This document shows, one piece after another, positions 25,101 to 36,815 of a stretch of DNA of 64,000 nt. A model generated the notes under the pieces. It was not told the origin of the DNA and searched no databases. It was given only the letters and a program-made list of their open reading frames with translations. Made by a program: the position numbers and the translations under genes. The DNA comes from Oenanthe sinensis (Eukaryota > Streptophyta > Magnoliopsida > Apiales > Apiaceae). Every line of letters starts with the position of its first letter. Within the stretch, counting starts at the first letter, position 1. The stretch covers positions 9,135,501 to 9,199,500 of the forward strand of contig CM053795.1 in NCBI GenBank assembly GCA_028671895.1, in the 5' to 3' direction.

Positions 25101-27789
25101 TGATATCTGTATCCGCTATAATGTTAGCTTGATCTTGGCAATCCCCATCATCTAGTAACCTTTCTCCTCTCTTTATCTGTGGGGTTGAAGGAGCCGGATA
25201 CTTGTCGCTTCCTACTGATAGCTCTTGATTTTGGTTCTCGTATTCTGTTTTCACAGAGAGTTGGTGGTTTGATTCTCCATTCCCTAAACAGAGTTGTGGT
25301 GAAGGGATCACAGATTCTCTAAGAGGCTTTACTGATTCAGAGACGTCCTTTCCTCCGGCATTAAATGCCTGCCAGCACAAACATTGTCAAAAAACTTTGT
25401 AATGACTTCTTGAGCGATTCTGACAAAAGTAAGAGGAAAAGTTGAGGATAGGGAACCTTGTGAAGTACATGCTGCCATATATTTTTAATTTTCTCCTCTG
25501 AGAGTGGTTTCCTTAAGAACTCAACAGCACCAAGCTATATCAATTAGCAAGAAAGAAGTAAAACATTAATGGATGAAGTACTCTTATATTTTTAGTTTTC
25601 TCCTCTGAGTGTAGTTTTTTATTGTAATTTTAAAATGACTAACGTGCAGAACAGTTGCATTCAACATAATATATAACCAGCATTCTCCATTGACTGCTTT
25701 CTTCTTCACTAATGAGCACATATACATATATCGCATCATGAACTTACCGCTATGCATTTCATCATGGTACTCAGGCAGTGCATGTCCGAAGTCACTGTAA
25801 CCAAAACATTATGGAATCTTTTAGAACTTCTTAATTAACATATCTAGGCATTATTAACATGCTTTTAAAATGGAATGACATTTCCTTCTGATGTTATTCA
25901 ATTATAAGAGACACGAAGACAGTAGTAATTCTCAGGATAGGTTAGTCAAAGAAAGCACTCCTGGCCAAGCCTTTTGAAATTTTACAAAGATCAGACTAAC
26001 ATAAGATTGTATCAGGTCTTAAACAAAACGTTAAGAACCATAATAGTATCAGGGTAAAAGCCATGTGTGGACTTACTTATCGTAGGCAAATCCTTTGCAG
26101 TCTCTAAAAACTTGAATCTACCATCACTGTTATCAGTGCTCACCTGCATGATTGGACGTTTTAAAACAGTAGTTCCTGGAAAGCATGCAACTCTACAGTG
26201 CGATGGGAAATGAATATAGAAAATTACTTGAGCAGTGCAGCTAGATTAGAGAAATGGTGTGGAGAACTAATCTTATGTTTTCCACAAATATGATAACATG
26301 ATATGCTTCATTTTAGGGGAATAACTGTTTTACCAAAAACGTTTGAATTAAGTATAATACTTTAATGCATTCACCCTTTTTAGCACAATCATAATTCTTG
26401 CTTCTAGTATAAATTACCTCTACAATAGCAACATGGAACCCCTGGGTACTGTTTGAAATGGCAGATAAAGCTTCAGTTTCGTTGTAGAATACAGAAACTA
26501 TTGAGAAAATGAACAAGGTAAATTTTCAATAAGTAGGTACAAGTATAATAAAAAAGTAACATAAAATGAATTATATTGATTTTGGACATAATAACATACA
26601 AGTCATAACGCACTGAATGCACATTAAACGGAGCAAACCTAGATAAATCTTATTTAACTAGATAACTGGATAATGGTCACATAAAAAGCATTATTTACAC
26701 TTATCAATTAACATAATGCAAGAAGATGAAGCTGCCAAGGAAAATGGTAATTCAAAAGTCAGGAGATTCATATCTAACCATTTTTTTTATATATACTGAA
26801 AAGTTGCAGCCACATGTGTAGCATAATATATACTCCATGAAAAATGGTGTCCCTCATAGAATGCTTGCATAATTTCTTCCTCAATTATTTATTTATTTTG
26901 TATATTTTCTTAATTAAGATAAGATCCTCGTAAATGTTTGGACCATGAATTTCACTAAAAAGGGCCTATGCCGATAAAGGCTGAGTAGTTCAAAATCATT
27001 GGCAGAATTGTTAAGCATATATGATCCAATTAAGCCACTACTAACACCTAAAGGTGGTTATAACCTATAAGAAAGCTGGTAACTTAGCATGCACTTTAGT
27101 TAGAACCCCAGTATTCCAATTTTCTCAACAAAGAAAAAGATTTTTGAATAAGGAGTATGAAAGACATCCTATTAAGCCACTCGGCTAACACCTTAGGTTC
27201 AGGACTGTTGGTAACTTAACAAAGACACTATATCAGTATATGGGCTTTAATTTTGGGACAGAGGGATTAAGTTGGGCAGTGGGTAGCATCAATTTCAACC
27301 AAAATGGCATATCAAACTTTCAATAACAAGAAGTCTTCACAGTTGTAGCACATACTAAAATGATTTTTGTCAATATTTCAAGAATTCAAAAGCATAACAG
27401 TAGAGCAGAACGTCACAATCTCTTTTAGGTAGTATACTGGTATATAAAAAAAAAACAGATACTTTAAAGAATATACAAAAAAGATAACTTGTATAGCCCA
27501 GTGGAATAACTCAAAGATTCTACTTTTAGTACGAAGATGAGTTTCATATTAGCCAGACTAGATTGAAAATGACAGGGACCAAAGTTTTGTTTGTTGAGAA
27601 TAAATTTTTCTTGCAAATACAAGTGAAGGAAAGAAAGGGGGTCTTTTTATAAATCTGACCAATATAATCCATATCCTCAAGCTTTGATCTTGTTTCTGCA
27701 GCAGAATCACTCTCTTGTTCAAGAAGCAGGACTCTAAGTCCTTTTGGAAAATCTTTCCATTCCAATAGATCATTAGCATTTAAAACCAT
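22147..27789 (-). CDS. APRR2: APRR2-like two-component pseudo-response regulator, GARP/Myb transcription factor
   Basis: Nuclear regulator with a pseudo-receiver and a GARP DNA-binding domain; homologues in tomato, pepper and cucumber control fruit chlorophyll and pigment. Eleven coding exons on the minus strand: 27789-27660, 26497-26418, 26143-26077, 25794-25748, 25534-25457, 25368-24799, 24321-24181, 23591-23361, 22915-22844, 22689-22660, 22314-22147, joining to 537 aa. The start MVLNANDLLEWKDFPKGL is the family N-terminus. The receiver spans about 19-145; the phospho-acceptor Asp position is Glu70 (FHVAIVEV), while the Lys of LRKPLS (about 117) remains, so phosphorelay is unlikely. The GARP domain (about 322-375) has VDWTSELHKKFVQAVEKLG and VASHLQKYR, the latter split by an intron. 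The C-terminal part is Pro/Trp/Tyr-rich (GYQGWVPPSSYP, MPPPPVGPC). The 5' UTR probably contains a further intron near 27.8-28.6 kb. Confidence 0.95.
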
Positions 27790-29611
27790 AGTTAATATGC
27801 ATACTTATACAAGCTGCCTTGTTTATAGTGGCGGATCAACATTAAATTGGAACCTGCAGGAAACACACAGATAATCAGATCATGTCAACAGGACCAGCAC
27901 TACTTGATCTGTGTGTGTGTGTGTGTTATCCGAACTGAGAGCAACAAGTCATCATGAATTCAAAAGGTATGATAAAAGATAAGTAAAACTATAAAATATA
28001 CAAGTAGATGCAGGCACTATGATACTAATTTGCACAAGACAAACATGTTTAGCATTGATTTATTAATATAACAACGTTGCTAATTAAAAAGAAAAACTTG
28101 TGATTACTGTACCACTTTCCTGATCATCATACTTTGAAATATTCAATAATTGCACTAGGCATAAAGAAAATTATGATCAAGAATACAGATACATATGCAC
28201 TGTATATATATAGAAAAAGGAGAGAGATCTTGCAGTTTGAGAGAGCAAGAAAAGCCACGTCAGATCTTGAGGAAATATAACAAGTAAAAAGACAGCCAAA
28301 GACCAAAAACACACTAATCATGATATTTCATCAGTTAAACTAGCTAGAAACAGTAAAAAATAAAGTAAGATCCTGACAAATGCATGCAGTTGAGGAAAAG
28401 AAATAGAACAAGAAGAAGAAAATGGAAGATAAACAATGGAAGATGATCAAAGCTGTGTATTACACTAAAAGGATCATAATAATTCACACAAACACAGACA
28501 CTAAAAAGATATAGCAGAAATGCATGTAAAAAAATGTTAGTGTTGTTGAAGAAGGCAAGCAGGGATGGAGTAGTCTGTGTTGATAATAGTTAGTTGGAGA
28601 GATGTAGAAAAGGTTCTTACTGAGAAACAGACTGCGCCCAGGAGAGAGAGAGAGAGGGAGGGAGGGGGGAGTTCTGACTTATATAAGTGCTGATAAATAG
28701 AGGGGATAGGTAGATGAATGAGTCTGTGACCTTGTGAACAGTTGCTTTCAGTATAGGTAGCTGCGGACCACGGATAACACGCACTTACACACACACATAT
28801 ATCATATTCAACTCCTAAATCCTCATCCCCTGACTCCCCTTTGATACAACCGCCATTGTGTTTTCTTTTCGTATTTTTTGTGTTCAAAATTTTAAAATCA
28901 AATTCCAAAGAGGGTTAGTTCAGATTTTAATGAATTAGCATTCATTTCAAATTTTATTTTTATTAACAAAATTTTACGGAATTGATATGAATTCTTATAG
29001 ATTGTTAGTGTCTTACCCGTTCAAAAAAAATATATGTTAGTGTCTTGTTTTAACTTATGCTATCTTATACGTGACGAATTGTTTTAATATTTTTTATATA
29101 ATTTAAATATATTTTTATTTTTATAATAATAATTTAAATTTTATTTAATGTTATATGTATATATTTTATATAATTTTTCATATACCTTATGTGCATTTTA
29201 ATAGAATAATGTTTGTGTGTGTGTTTTGTTTTATTTATGAAATTAATGTTAGATGTATTATAGTTAGGAGATTAGTGTTTAAAAATTAGGCTCAATAATA
29301 ACTACACAAATACCGATCAACTACCAAATTTTTAATTTTTCGGTTTTAATAATATAGTTTGTATACATGTATGATATAAATTTTAATACTTTAATATTAT
29401 AATTTTATAAAACTTTTATTTTTATTAATAACTATTGTTTCCATAATTTTTTTAATATTTCTATCATTATAATTTCTCTTTTAAAATTTTAATATCTATT
29501 ACTTGTAATATAATAGTACTTTAACTTAGTACAAATATAATTATTAGTAATATATTTAAAGAGTTAAAAAGTTAAAACTTAAAGTTGATTATATTTTAAT
29601 AATTTTTTCCA

Positions 29612-29649
<38 letters not shown>

Positions 29650-32600
29650 ACGAGACATAAAATCAAAATAAAGATAGTATCACTTTTGACTCAAAGAGTG
29701 GATGGTTTTATTTAAATTTAGATACTAAAATTACATTGTAGTTTTGCTCTTTTTCCTAAAATAAAAGGCGTCATCAAATATTGTTAAGGAGCTATAAACT
29801 CACAATTTTGCGGTGATCAATAAATAGTCTCCCATATTTCATGTAAGAAATAAATATGTTTCTATTGCCACCATCATTCATCTCCATGTTAGTACTCCTT
29901 AAATGTTAGGCACGATTAGGTTAATTTTCTTAAGCTTGATTATCATTTTATTACGCAAAGTAATTAAGTCCTGTCATTGTCTAGACTCGTCACTGGCACT
30001 GATATTATCCCTAACCATCAACCCCCCCTCGGTCCTGCCTGATATTAGCGCCTGTAATATTTATTAACGCACATAGAAATTATAGTAGTATTTTATTAAG
30101 AAAAAGTTCATCGTCTCCCTTAATAAATATTATTGGAACTCTAGTACTACAATTTAAAAAAAAATATATGTGAATAATATTATAACTTATTTTCAATATT
30201 TCATGTTCCAGTTATTAAAATTCTAATGATTATAATAATATTTTTAATATTCAATTATCTACTGAAATTACAACCTATTAATTAAAATAAAATCTAACTT
30301 GAATATAATGTGCTATTTACATTAGAGTTTTATTAAGAATTGATATATAAATATTCTATGTGCAATTTATATATAATATAATTTATTTTGTTTCTATTAA
30401 AATTATAACATTTAAACTTAACAAAATAACAAAACTATAATTATAAATGTAAACTAGTTTTTACTATTATTTTACTTTGGTGGACTTTAAGCGGCACAAC
30501 TTGTGATTTTTGCATAACAAGGCACTCTAGGGATAATAAGAGTAGATGCTCGTGCACCAAGTAAAAAGCCTTGTAACAAAACGTTGAGAATTCTGTTCTA
30601 ATATATCAAGTAGAGGCACGTGTAAAATATACGTACATATTTAAATTTAAATTAGATTAATACGGAGTATAATTTTATACTTTTAAAGAACAGAGTCCGA
30701 GTACGGAATGACATGTCATGCTCAATTCAGATTAGCAGCAGTACTGAATACACCAGTAGAAATCATGACTCGGTCCGTCCGTGACACCGTAATTAAAATC
30801 TCCCACACGGTAACTATTTTAGATGGGAAATGATGCCATTTTCGAGGGTATTTAAATTATCAATACCTTAAATTAATTATACGTGTTTATATAAATATAA
30901 ATAAATTTTCAAGCTGATATTCTGACGCACTGTTTCTATATACATTTCACACGATAAATTTCCTTTGTTTTAAGATGTTTCGAAATTCGTATGTATGTGT
31001 ATATGATGTAAATAAAAACCCGTTGCCATTGCCAGAATTCGATTACTGAACATGTATAATACAACAATACAACACTAATCAGAGACGGAAGCCGGGTGCC
31101 CGGCGCCGGGCTGCCACTCCAAAACTAAGATAAATTAGTTATAAAATAATTTATTTTAGTTAAAATTTTGATAATTAAGAGTAAAATTATTATTAATTGG
31201 ACAAATAGTTAATGTGGGGACCATTTGAGAAATTTATATGTGGAGTAAAAAATTATCACATTTGATGTGGCTAAAAAATAAAATAAAATAGTATTATTTT
31301 CAGTGAGTTGAAAAATTTTAACACCTCTCAAGAGGTATCTCTATCGAAGATACTCTAATAAACCACAAAAAATACCAATATTTACTTGTTTAATTTTGAG
31401 CTCATCCTTCTAAGTTCTGACTGTACAAAATAGAGTTCTCGTTTTAGGTACTGTCTGAATATTTATGCCCATCCAGTAGCTGGACTTGTCATTTAATTCA
31501 CATATCAACTTCAGCTTGTTATATATCCAAGCTAAAATTGTATAAAGACCATTAACGTACAAGAAAAGGAGAATTTATTTTTGGCCTCTATATTTCCGTC
31601 GTTTAATAGTAGCACATAGTTTAATTTTACCAGGCGAATGCATGCTATTTTTAGGAGTTTTAAATTAATGCAATCTTATTTCTGTTTTTTTTTTCTCTAG
31701 AGGAATTAAAGCAATGTGGTCCAACATTATAAACTAATTTGATTTCAGTATATAATTGAATTTTTATAATTGGTTATTTTTCTATGCTTTTTATGAAATT
31801 TATTTTATAGCATATAAATCATTATGCATATATTTTCAAGTTCTACTACAAGTTAAACGTAATATTTTCGAATAATTAATTATCAGTTAAAACATAAAAT
31901 GAAAAGAAGAAAAATGTTACACTTGTTTCCAACTTTTTGTAGTAATAAATATTTTTTTTATAAGAAAGACCAAGATCAAAATCAAATAATATTCATATTA
32001 ATATATAAACTTAATTTCGTTGTGCACGGACTTTTTTTTAAAAGTTGATATAGGGGCTGTTTGGCCACACTTATTTTCCGGAAATAAGCCCTTATTTTTG
32101 GAAAAAAGTAGATATGCATTGACTTTTTCTGAAAATAAGTAATTTATTTTTTATTTTGAAGATAATATTTGATTTTAAAATTTTAAAATAAATATTTATC
32201 TTTAAAAAAATATGAAAATATGTAAAAAATAAAAATAAATAAGTTACTTATTTTAAGTTTAAAGAATCTCAAACGGTCACATAATATATAAAGTTAACAT
32301 TATATTGATGTTTAATTTCTGAAAAGTGGCGCATCAAAAATAATATACTCAAACTTTACAAACGAATATTCAACTCCTTTAAAGTAACTGGACGGACCAT
32401 TCTCATGCTACGTGCAACCTTATATATCACAAATTAAAATAACAATAAAGAATTGTCTTTTTCCGAATCAAAATAAAAAAGAAAGTTGAATTGCTAATAA
32501 TTTCCCCGAAATCTTTATCCAAATCAAATTCAACCAGTAGTTGTACTATTCACACAGACACCTTGTTGTTTATAATTATCATTTCAAACTTTTCAGCTCA

Positions 32601-32989
32601 CCACCAGGACTCAATCATTCTTCTGCTTTCTTTCCCTTTTGTTTGTTTCTCATGACTGAATTATTGTGTTACTAACTTACTATTACAATTTTATGTTTCT
32701 AGTTATTGTCAATATCAGTTTTTACTGGTTAAATTAAATTTATATTGATATAGGCAAGACACATGTGCGCTAGAGTACAACAATTAAAGTTTATTTCCTT
32801 TTACCTGTTGTGCCACTATTACCTTTATTTAAGATTTTACTGTTTGGGTTTCAGCCAGTTTTGTGTTCACGTCAAAGAGAAACCAGTCTTTATTGGTGAA
32901 ACTAGAAAGCGTTAACAGATACGTAAAACAAAGTATAAAGGCAGTTTCATTATTTAACAAACAATTGTGATTTTATTAGTCTTGAAGTT
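27790..32989. other. APRR2 upstream region and AT-rich intergenic DNA
   Basis: The first kilobase should hold the APRR2 leader and promoter; a (GT)n run lies at about 27910-27926 and a GA-rich tract at about 28648-28670. A (TA)n run lies near 29618-29643. At about 32051-32282 a segment opens GGGGCTGTTTGGCCACACTT, typical of hAT-type MITE ends, and closes with a poor counterpart (CAAACGGTCAC). No gene is recognisable. Confidence 0.5.
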
Positions 32990-33089
32990 AGTATTCGAAG
33001 TTGGTATCTTGAACGTGGAAATCTAAAAATAAGAACTTGAATCTCACATTGAATTGAAAAAGAATTTTCCATTATTACTTTATATAGTA

Positions 33090-33328
33090 CTCCCTCCGTC
33101 CCACCCAATTGTTATCATTTCGGAGAGAAGGTCTGGCACGCATTTTAAGGTGCATATAAAGTATAGTTTCATAACTTATTTTTAAATATTTTTTTCTAAA
33201 TAAAAATTTAAACATTAAATTTTTATTCAGAAAAAAAAAAAAGTTATGGAACTATACTTTATATGCACCTTAAAATACGTGCCAGAACTTCTCTCCGAAA
33301 GGATAACAATTGGGTGGGACGGAGGTAG
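33090..33328. mobile_element. Stowaway MITE
   Basis: About 239 bp with the classical terminal repeat: left CTCCCTCCGTCCCACCCAAT, right ATTGGGTGGGACGGAGGTAG. It is flanked by TA on both sides (33088-33089 and 33329-33330), the Stowaway (Tc1/mariner) target. The element is near-palindromic throughout, with matching GGTGCATATAAAGTATAG segments in both halves. It sits in the left arm of the large inverted repeat and is absent from the right arm. Confidence 0.93.
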
Positions 33329-33524
33329 TAAAACATTTATGTAGTGTTTAAGATGTGTTAATATGGTATTGCTCCACCACCCACGGGCTTTCCGCGTGGG
33401 CGACATGCGGACACACGAATGCAGCAAAATTTGGACCGAATAAATCTGGACCAGTAAGGGCAAATTCGTGGTTTCACAAACCTTTGGGCTTTCTGTGTGG
33501 GCGACCTGCTGACACACGAATACA

Positions 33525-33663
33525 TCAAAATTTGGGCCGAATAAATCCGGACCAGCAAGACCAGTTTTGCTACAAATTTGGGCCGAATAAATCCGAACTA
33601 GCAGGACCAGTTTTGCTGCAAAATTTGGGCCGAATAAATCCGAATCAGCAAGACCAGTTTTGT
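33525..33663. repeat. About 46-bp tandem repeat, three copies
   Basis: Three units, each around AAATTTGGGCCGAATAAATC followed by ACCAGTTTTGCT-like sequence, starting near 33527, 33574 and 33620. A related but diverged unit precedes them at about 33425. The array is specific to the left arm; the right arm has only one or two diverged units. Confidence 0.85.
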
Positions 33664-34292
33664 TGAAATCAAAGTAACTATCAGGTACTGTCAGCATAAG
33701 TGTATACAAAGTTGCTGTCAGTCGTTGACAATAAACTCAGATCAAAGTTACTGTCAAATTTCCACTGTGTTTTAGCTTAATATAATAATTTGTTATTTTG
33801 TTTTAATAATAAGTATTATTATTAATTCGAAATTGATTATGAATTGGTTTTGACGACCGATTTCCTTTATTAATTAACGCGTGATTAATTACGAAAAACG
33901 CGTGGTAATTTAGAAAATTGTGTAGCGCCTAAGTTTTTCTCAGTCTATATATTCATCTTATTCAGTCTTAGGTTATTCAATTTCATCTTCTGCCCTAAAC
34001 TCTAAACACAGTCGTACTCTTCCTAGTGATAGTTTTCTTACTCTATTCAAGCTCGCTGAAGGTGCTGTTTTTTGTGACATCGTCGTGTTCTCGTTTTATC
34101 CCGGGAGCCTATCGACTCAAACATACGGTGAGAGGCGAAATAGCTTTAAGGAGACAGTTCTGCACTGGACTCGAGATATCTTCCGTTTCTTATCCATTCT
34201 CTTTAACAGTTTGTTTATTATCATACATTACTATGTTGTTTGCACACACAATCACTCGTGTTACTTAATTATGTTTTTGACAGATTGTTTCA

Positions 34293-35022
34293 TACTCCCA
34301 TCCACTTGAATAAGCGAAAATTGGATTAAAAAGTGTCTTTAAAAAAAACCGAATATACATCATACGAGATGGATAAATCTGTCAAAAATTAGTAAAATTT
34401 TATTTAAAAAAATAAAATTATAAACAGGAAATGAAAAATAAGAAACACATATTATACTACCGTATTCTCATATTAAAATTGTTATTCATCTTTTAAATTA
34501 TATCTTTATAACGGGAAACCTTTCTAAAATATTGATATAATTTTATTTTTCATTCTAATAATACAAGGGAAAAGAGAAAAGTCACACCCTCACGGCCTCC
34601 CCGCGATTAATAATGTTGGTCGATGTAATCGCTGCAGAAAAGTAAAAAGTTGCAGGTATATCGTATATACGAAACTTATTAATTGTTGCACTGTTAATCA
34701 TTTTCTCCCTTTGCAAATTGTGGCATAAAATCTCAGTGTTAAACTGTATAATATTTCTAGTTTTCTACAATTCAGTTTTATCAAAAGAAATAAAGAAGTA
34801 AAAGCTTTCGAGTTGTACGGGAAACTTGGGGGCAAGAAAATGGTTGAATAAGAGCCCAAAACGTTTGGTACGCACCATGTCACTTGATATTAATGATGTT
34901 TTTATCAAGCTGTATATCACTACAGACTACAGATCGAGCTAGTTGACCCACTTGAGCTGAGCCCACATAAATTTTGGTTTCGAAACCAAGGAATGGAGGG
35001 GGAAGAGAGTGAGTACTGACTG
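34293..35022. other. Spacer of the large inverted repeat, no gene seen
   Basis: About 730 bp between the arms. AT-rich, with no recognisable coding content, no primer-binding site next to either arm and no internal symmetry that I can see. Confidence 0.5.
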
Positions 35023-36815
35023 TGAAATAATCTGTCAAAAACACAATAATAATCACGAGTCATTGTGTGTGCAAGCAACAAAATAGTAAATGACTATAAA
35101 CAAACTATTAAAGAGAGAATATAAGAAACGGAGGATGTCTCGAGTCCAGTGCGGAACTGTCTCCTTAAAGCTATTTCGCCTCTCACCGTATGTTTGAGTC
35201 GATAGCCTCCCAGGATAAAACGAGAACACGATGATGTCACGAAGAACAACACCTTCAGCGAGCTTGAACAGTGCAAGAAAACTATCACCAGGAAGAGGAC
35301 AGCTGTGTTTAGGGTTTAGGACAGAAGATTGACTTAAAACCTAAGACCGAATGAGATGAATATATAGACTGAGAAAACTTGAGCGCTACATAATTTCCTA
35401 AATTACCACGCGTTTTTCTTAATTAATCACGCGTTAATTAATAAAGGAAATCGATTGTCAAAATCAATTCGTAATCAATTTCGAATTAATAATAATACTT
35501 ATTATTAAAATAAAATAACGAATTATTATATTGAGTCAAGACACAGTGGAAATTCGACAGCAGCTTTTAGTTTACTCGCAACTTTCCTGACAGCAGCTTT
35601 GAGTTTACTCGCAGATTTGTAATGTTGACAGTAAGTTTCTCGACAGTAACTTTGTATGCACATGCCGATAGCAACTTTGAAATGATTTAAGCAAAACTGG
35701 TCCAGATTTGGTCTGGATTTATGCAGTCCAAATTTTATTGCATTCGTGTCCGCAGGTCGCCCACACGGAAAGCTCGAAGGTTTGCGAAGCCACGAATTTG
35801 CCCTCGAAATCCCATGATTTGCACCCCGCGCGCACGTGGGTGGTGGAGCAATACCATACTAACACATCTTAAACGGGTTAAATATCTTGTTGGTCACTGA
35901 AGTCAGCCTGATGTATTAAGATGGTCACTGAACTGAAATTTGACTCATGTAGGTCACTAACTTGAGTAGATGGTACACTCCGTTAAGTCATCTAACGGAA
36001 GTTACGTGACATGGCAAAAGTTGCTGACATGGCACGGCTGTTATGTAAGGATAATGATAAAGTATATTTTACTAATATTTTATGATATATGTTGTAAATC
36101 TTTTTTATGATAATTCTTTTTTTTTTTTAATTTAGCAACAAAAAAACTTTATGATAAAGTGACATTATTATTTTCTGCTAAAGATTCCAAGACATTTTTC
36201 AGATGGTACAAGGAATGATAATTTTTCAGATGATATCGATAGTTTACAGAATTATAGTGTGGCAATACGCTGGTTTAAACTAGGTGCCAAGTTTTTATAC
36301 ATTCTAACAATGATACGGTTGAAAACAAACACTGTCCAAGAGATATTTGGTTTTAAAACATATTTACTCATGTACTCATCATCCATCTTACTTAATCTGT
36401 TCAAAAAAACTTTATGATAAATTTAGCAACAAATTTAGCAAATCACAAAAAGTTTTTTTGTTGCTAAATTTAAAAAAAAAGAATTATCATAAAAAAAGAT
36501 TTACAACATATATCATAAAATATTAGTAAAATATATTTTATCATTATCCTGACATAAACTTCCGTTAGATGACTTAACGGAGTACCATCTACTCAAGTTA
36601 GTGATCTATATGAGTCCAATTTCAGTCCTATATGTGACCATCTTGATACATTAGGCTGACTTCAGTGACCAACAAGATATTTAACCTCATCTTAAACACT
36701 ACGTAAGTGTTCTACTATATAAAGTCATGAAAAACTCTTTTCCAATTCAATGTGGGATTCAAGTTCTCATTTTTAGATTTCCACTTTCAAGGTACCAATT
36801 TTGAATAAACATATC
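35023..36815 (-). repeat. Right arm of the large inverted repeat, split by a Mutator-like element
   Basis: Inverted counterpart of 32990-34292. Read on the minus strand from 36815 it follows the same landmark order as the left arm, is interrupted by the element at 35875-36687, then resumes and ends at TTTCA (35023). Point differences and short indels throughout, and different tandem-repeat content, show it has diverged for some time from the left arm. Confidence 0.7.
35875..36687. mobile_element. 813-bp Mutator-like non-autonomous element with 10-bp target duplication
   Basis: Ends GGGTTAAATATCTTGTTGGT and (reverse-complemented right end) AGGTTAAATATCTTGTTGGT. The inverted arms continue for roughly 290 bp, including CTTGAGTAGATGGTAC and CATCTAACGGAAGTT. 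Flanks carry CATCTTAAAC on both sides (35865-35874 and 36688-36697). Long terminal repeats plus a 9-11 bp duplication are the Mutator/MULE hallmark. No transposase frame. Confidence 0.85.

Larger units (their letters stand above)
32990..34292 (+). repeat. Left arm of a large inverted repeat (LTR-like, promoter-bearing)
   Basis: Without the Stowaway inside it, about 1.06 kb of sequence recurs in inverted form at 35023-36815. Shared landmarks in order: TTGGTATCTTGAACGTGGAA, TTTATATAGTA, GTTTAAGATGTGTTA, TATGGTATTGCTCCACCACC, AATTAACGCGTGATTAATTA, a TATA-like TCTATATATTCATC, CGACTCAAACATACGGTGAG and TTTTTGACAGATT. Both arms stop matching right after TTTCA. Composition, a TATA-like site and a CA terminus suggest an LTR, but no flanking primer-binding site was seen. 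A frame across it is just repeat translation, not a gene. Confidence 0.7.

Noticed and set aside
28537..28908. A 123-codon minus-strand frame upstream of APRR2
   Set aside because: It runs through promoter/leader sequence with GA- and CA-rich tracts and has no conserved content.
32051..32282. hAT-type MITE opening GGGGCTGTTTGGCC
   Set aside because: The right end matches poorly and no 8-bp duplication is visible; kept only as a note.
33227..33709. Open frames on both strands of 160, 103 and 66 codons
   Set aside because: They are translations of the tandem repeat and LTR-like sequence; they show repeated FGPNKS-type units in several frames and no domain.
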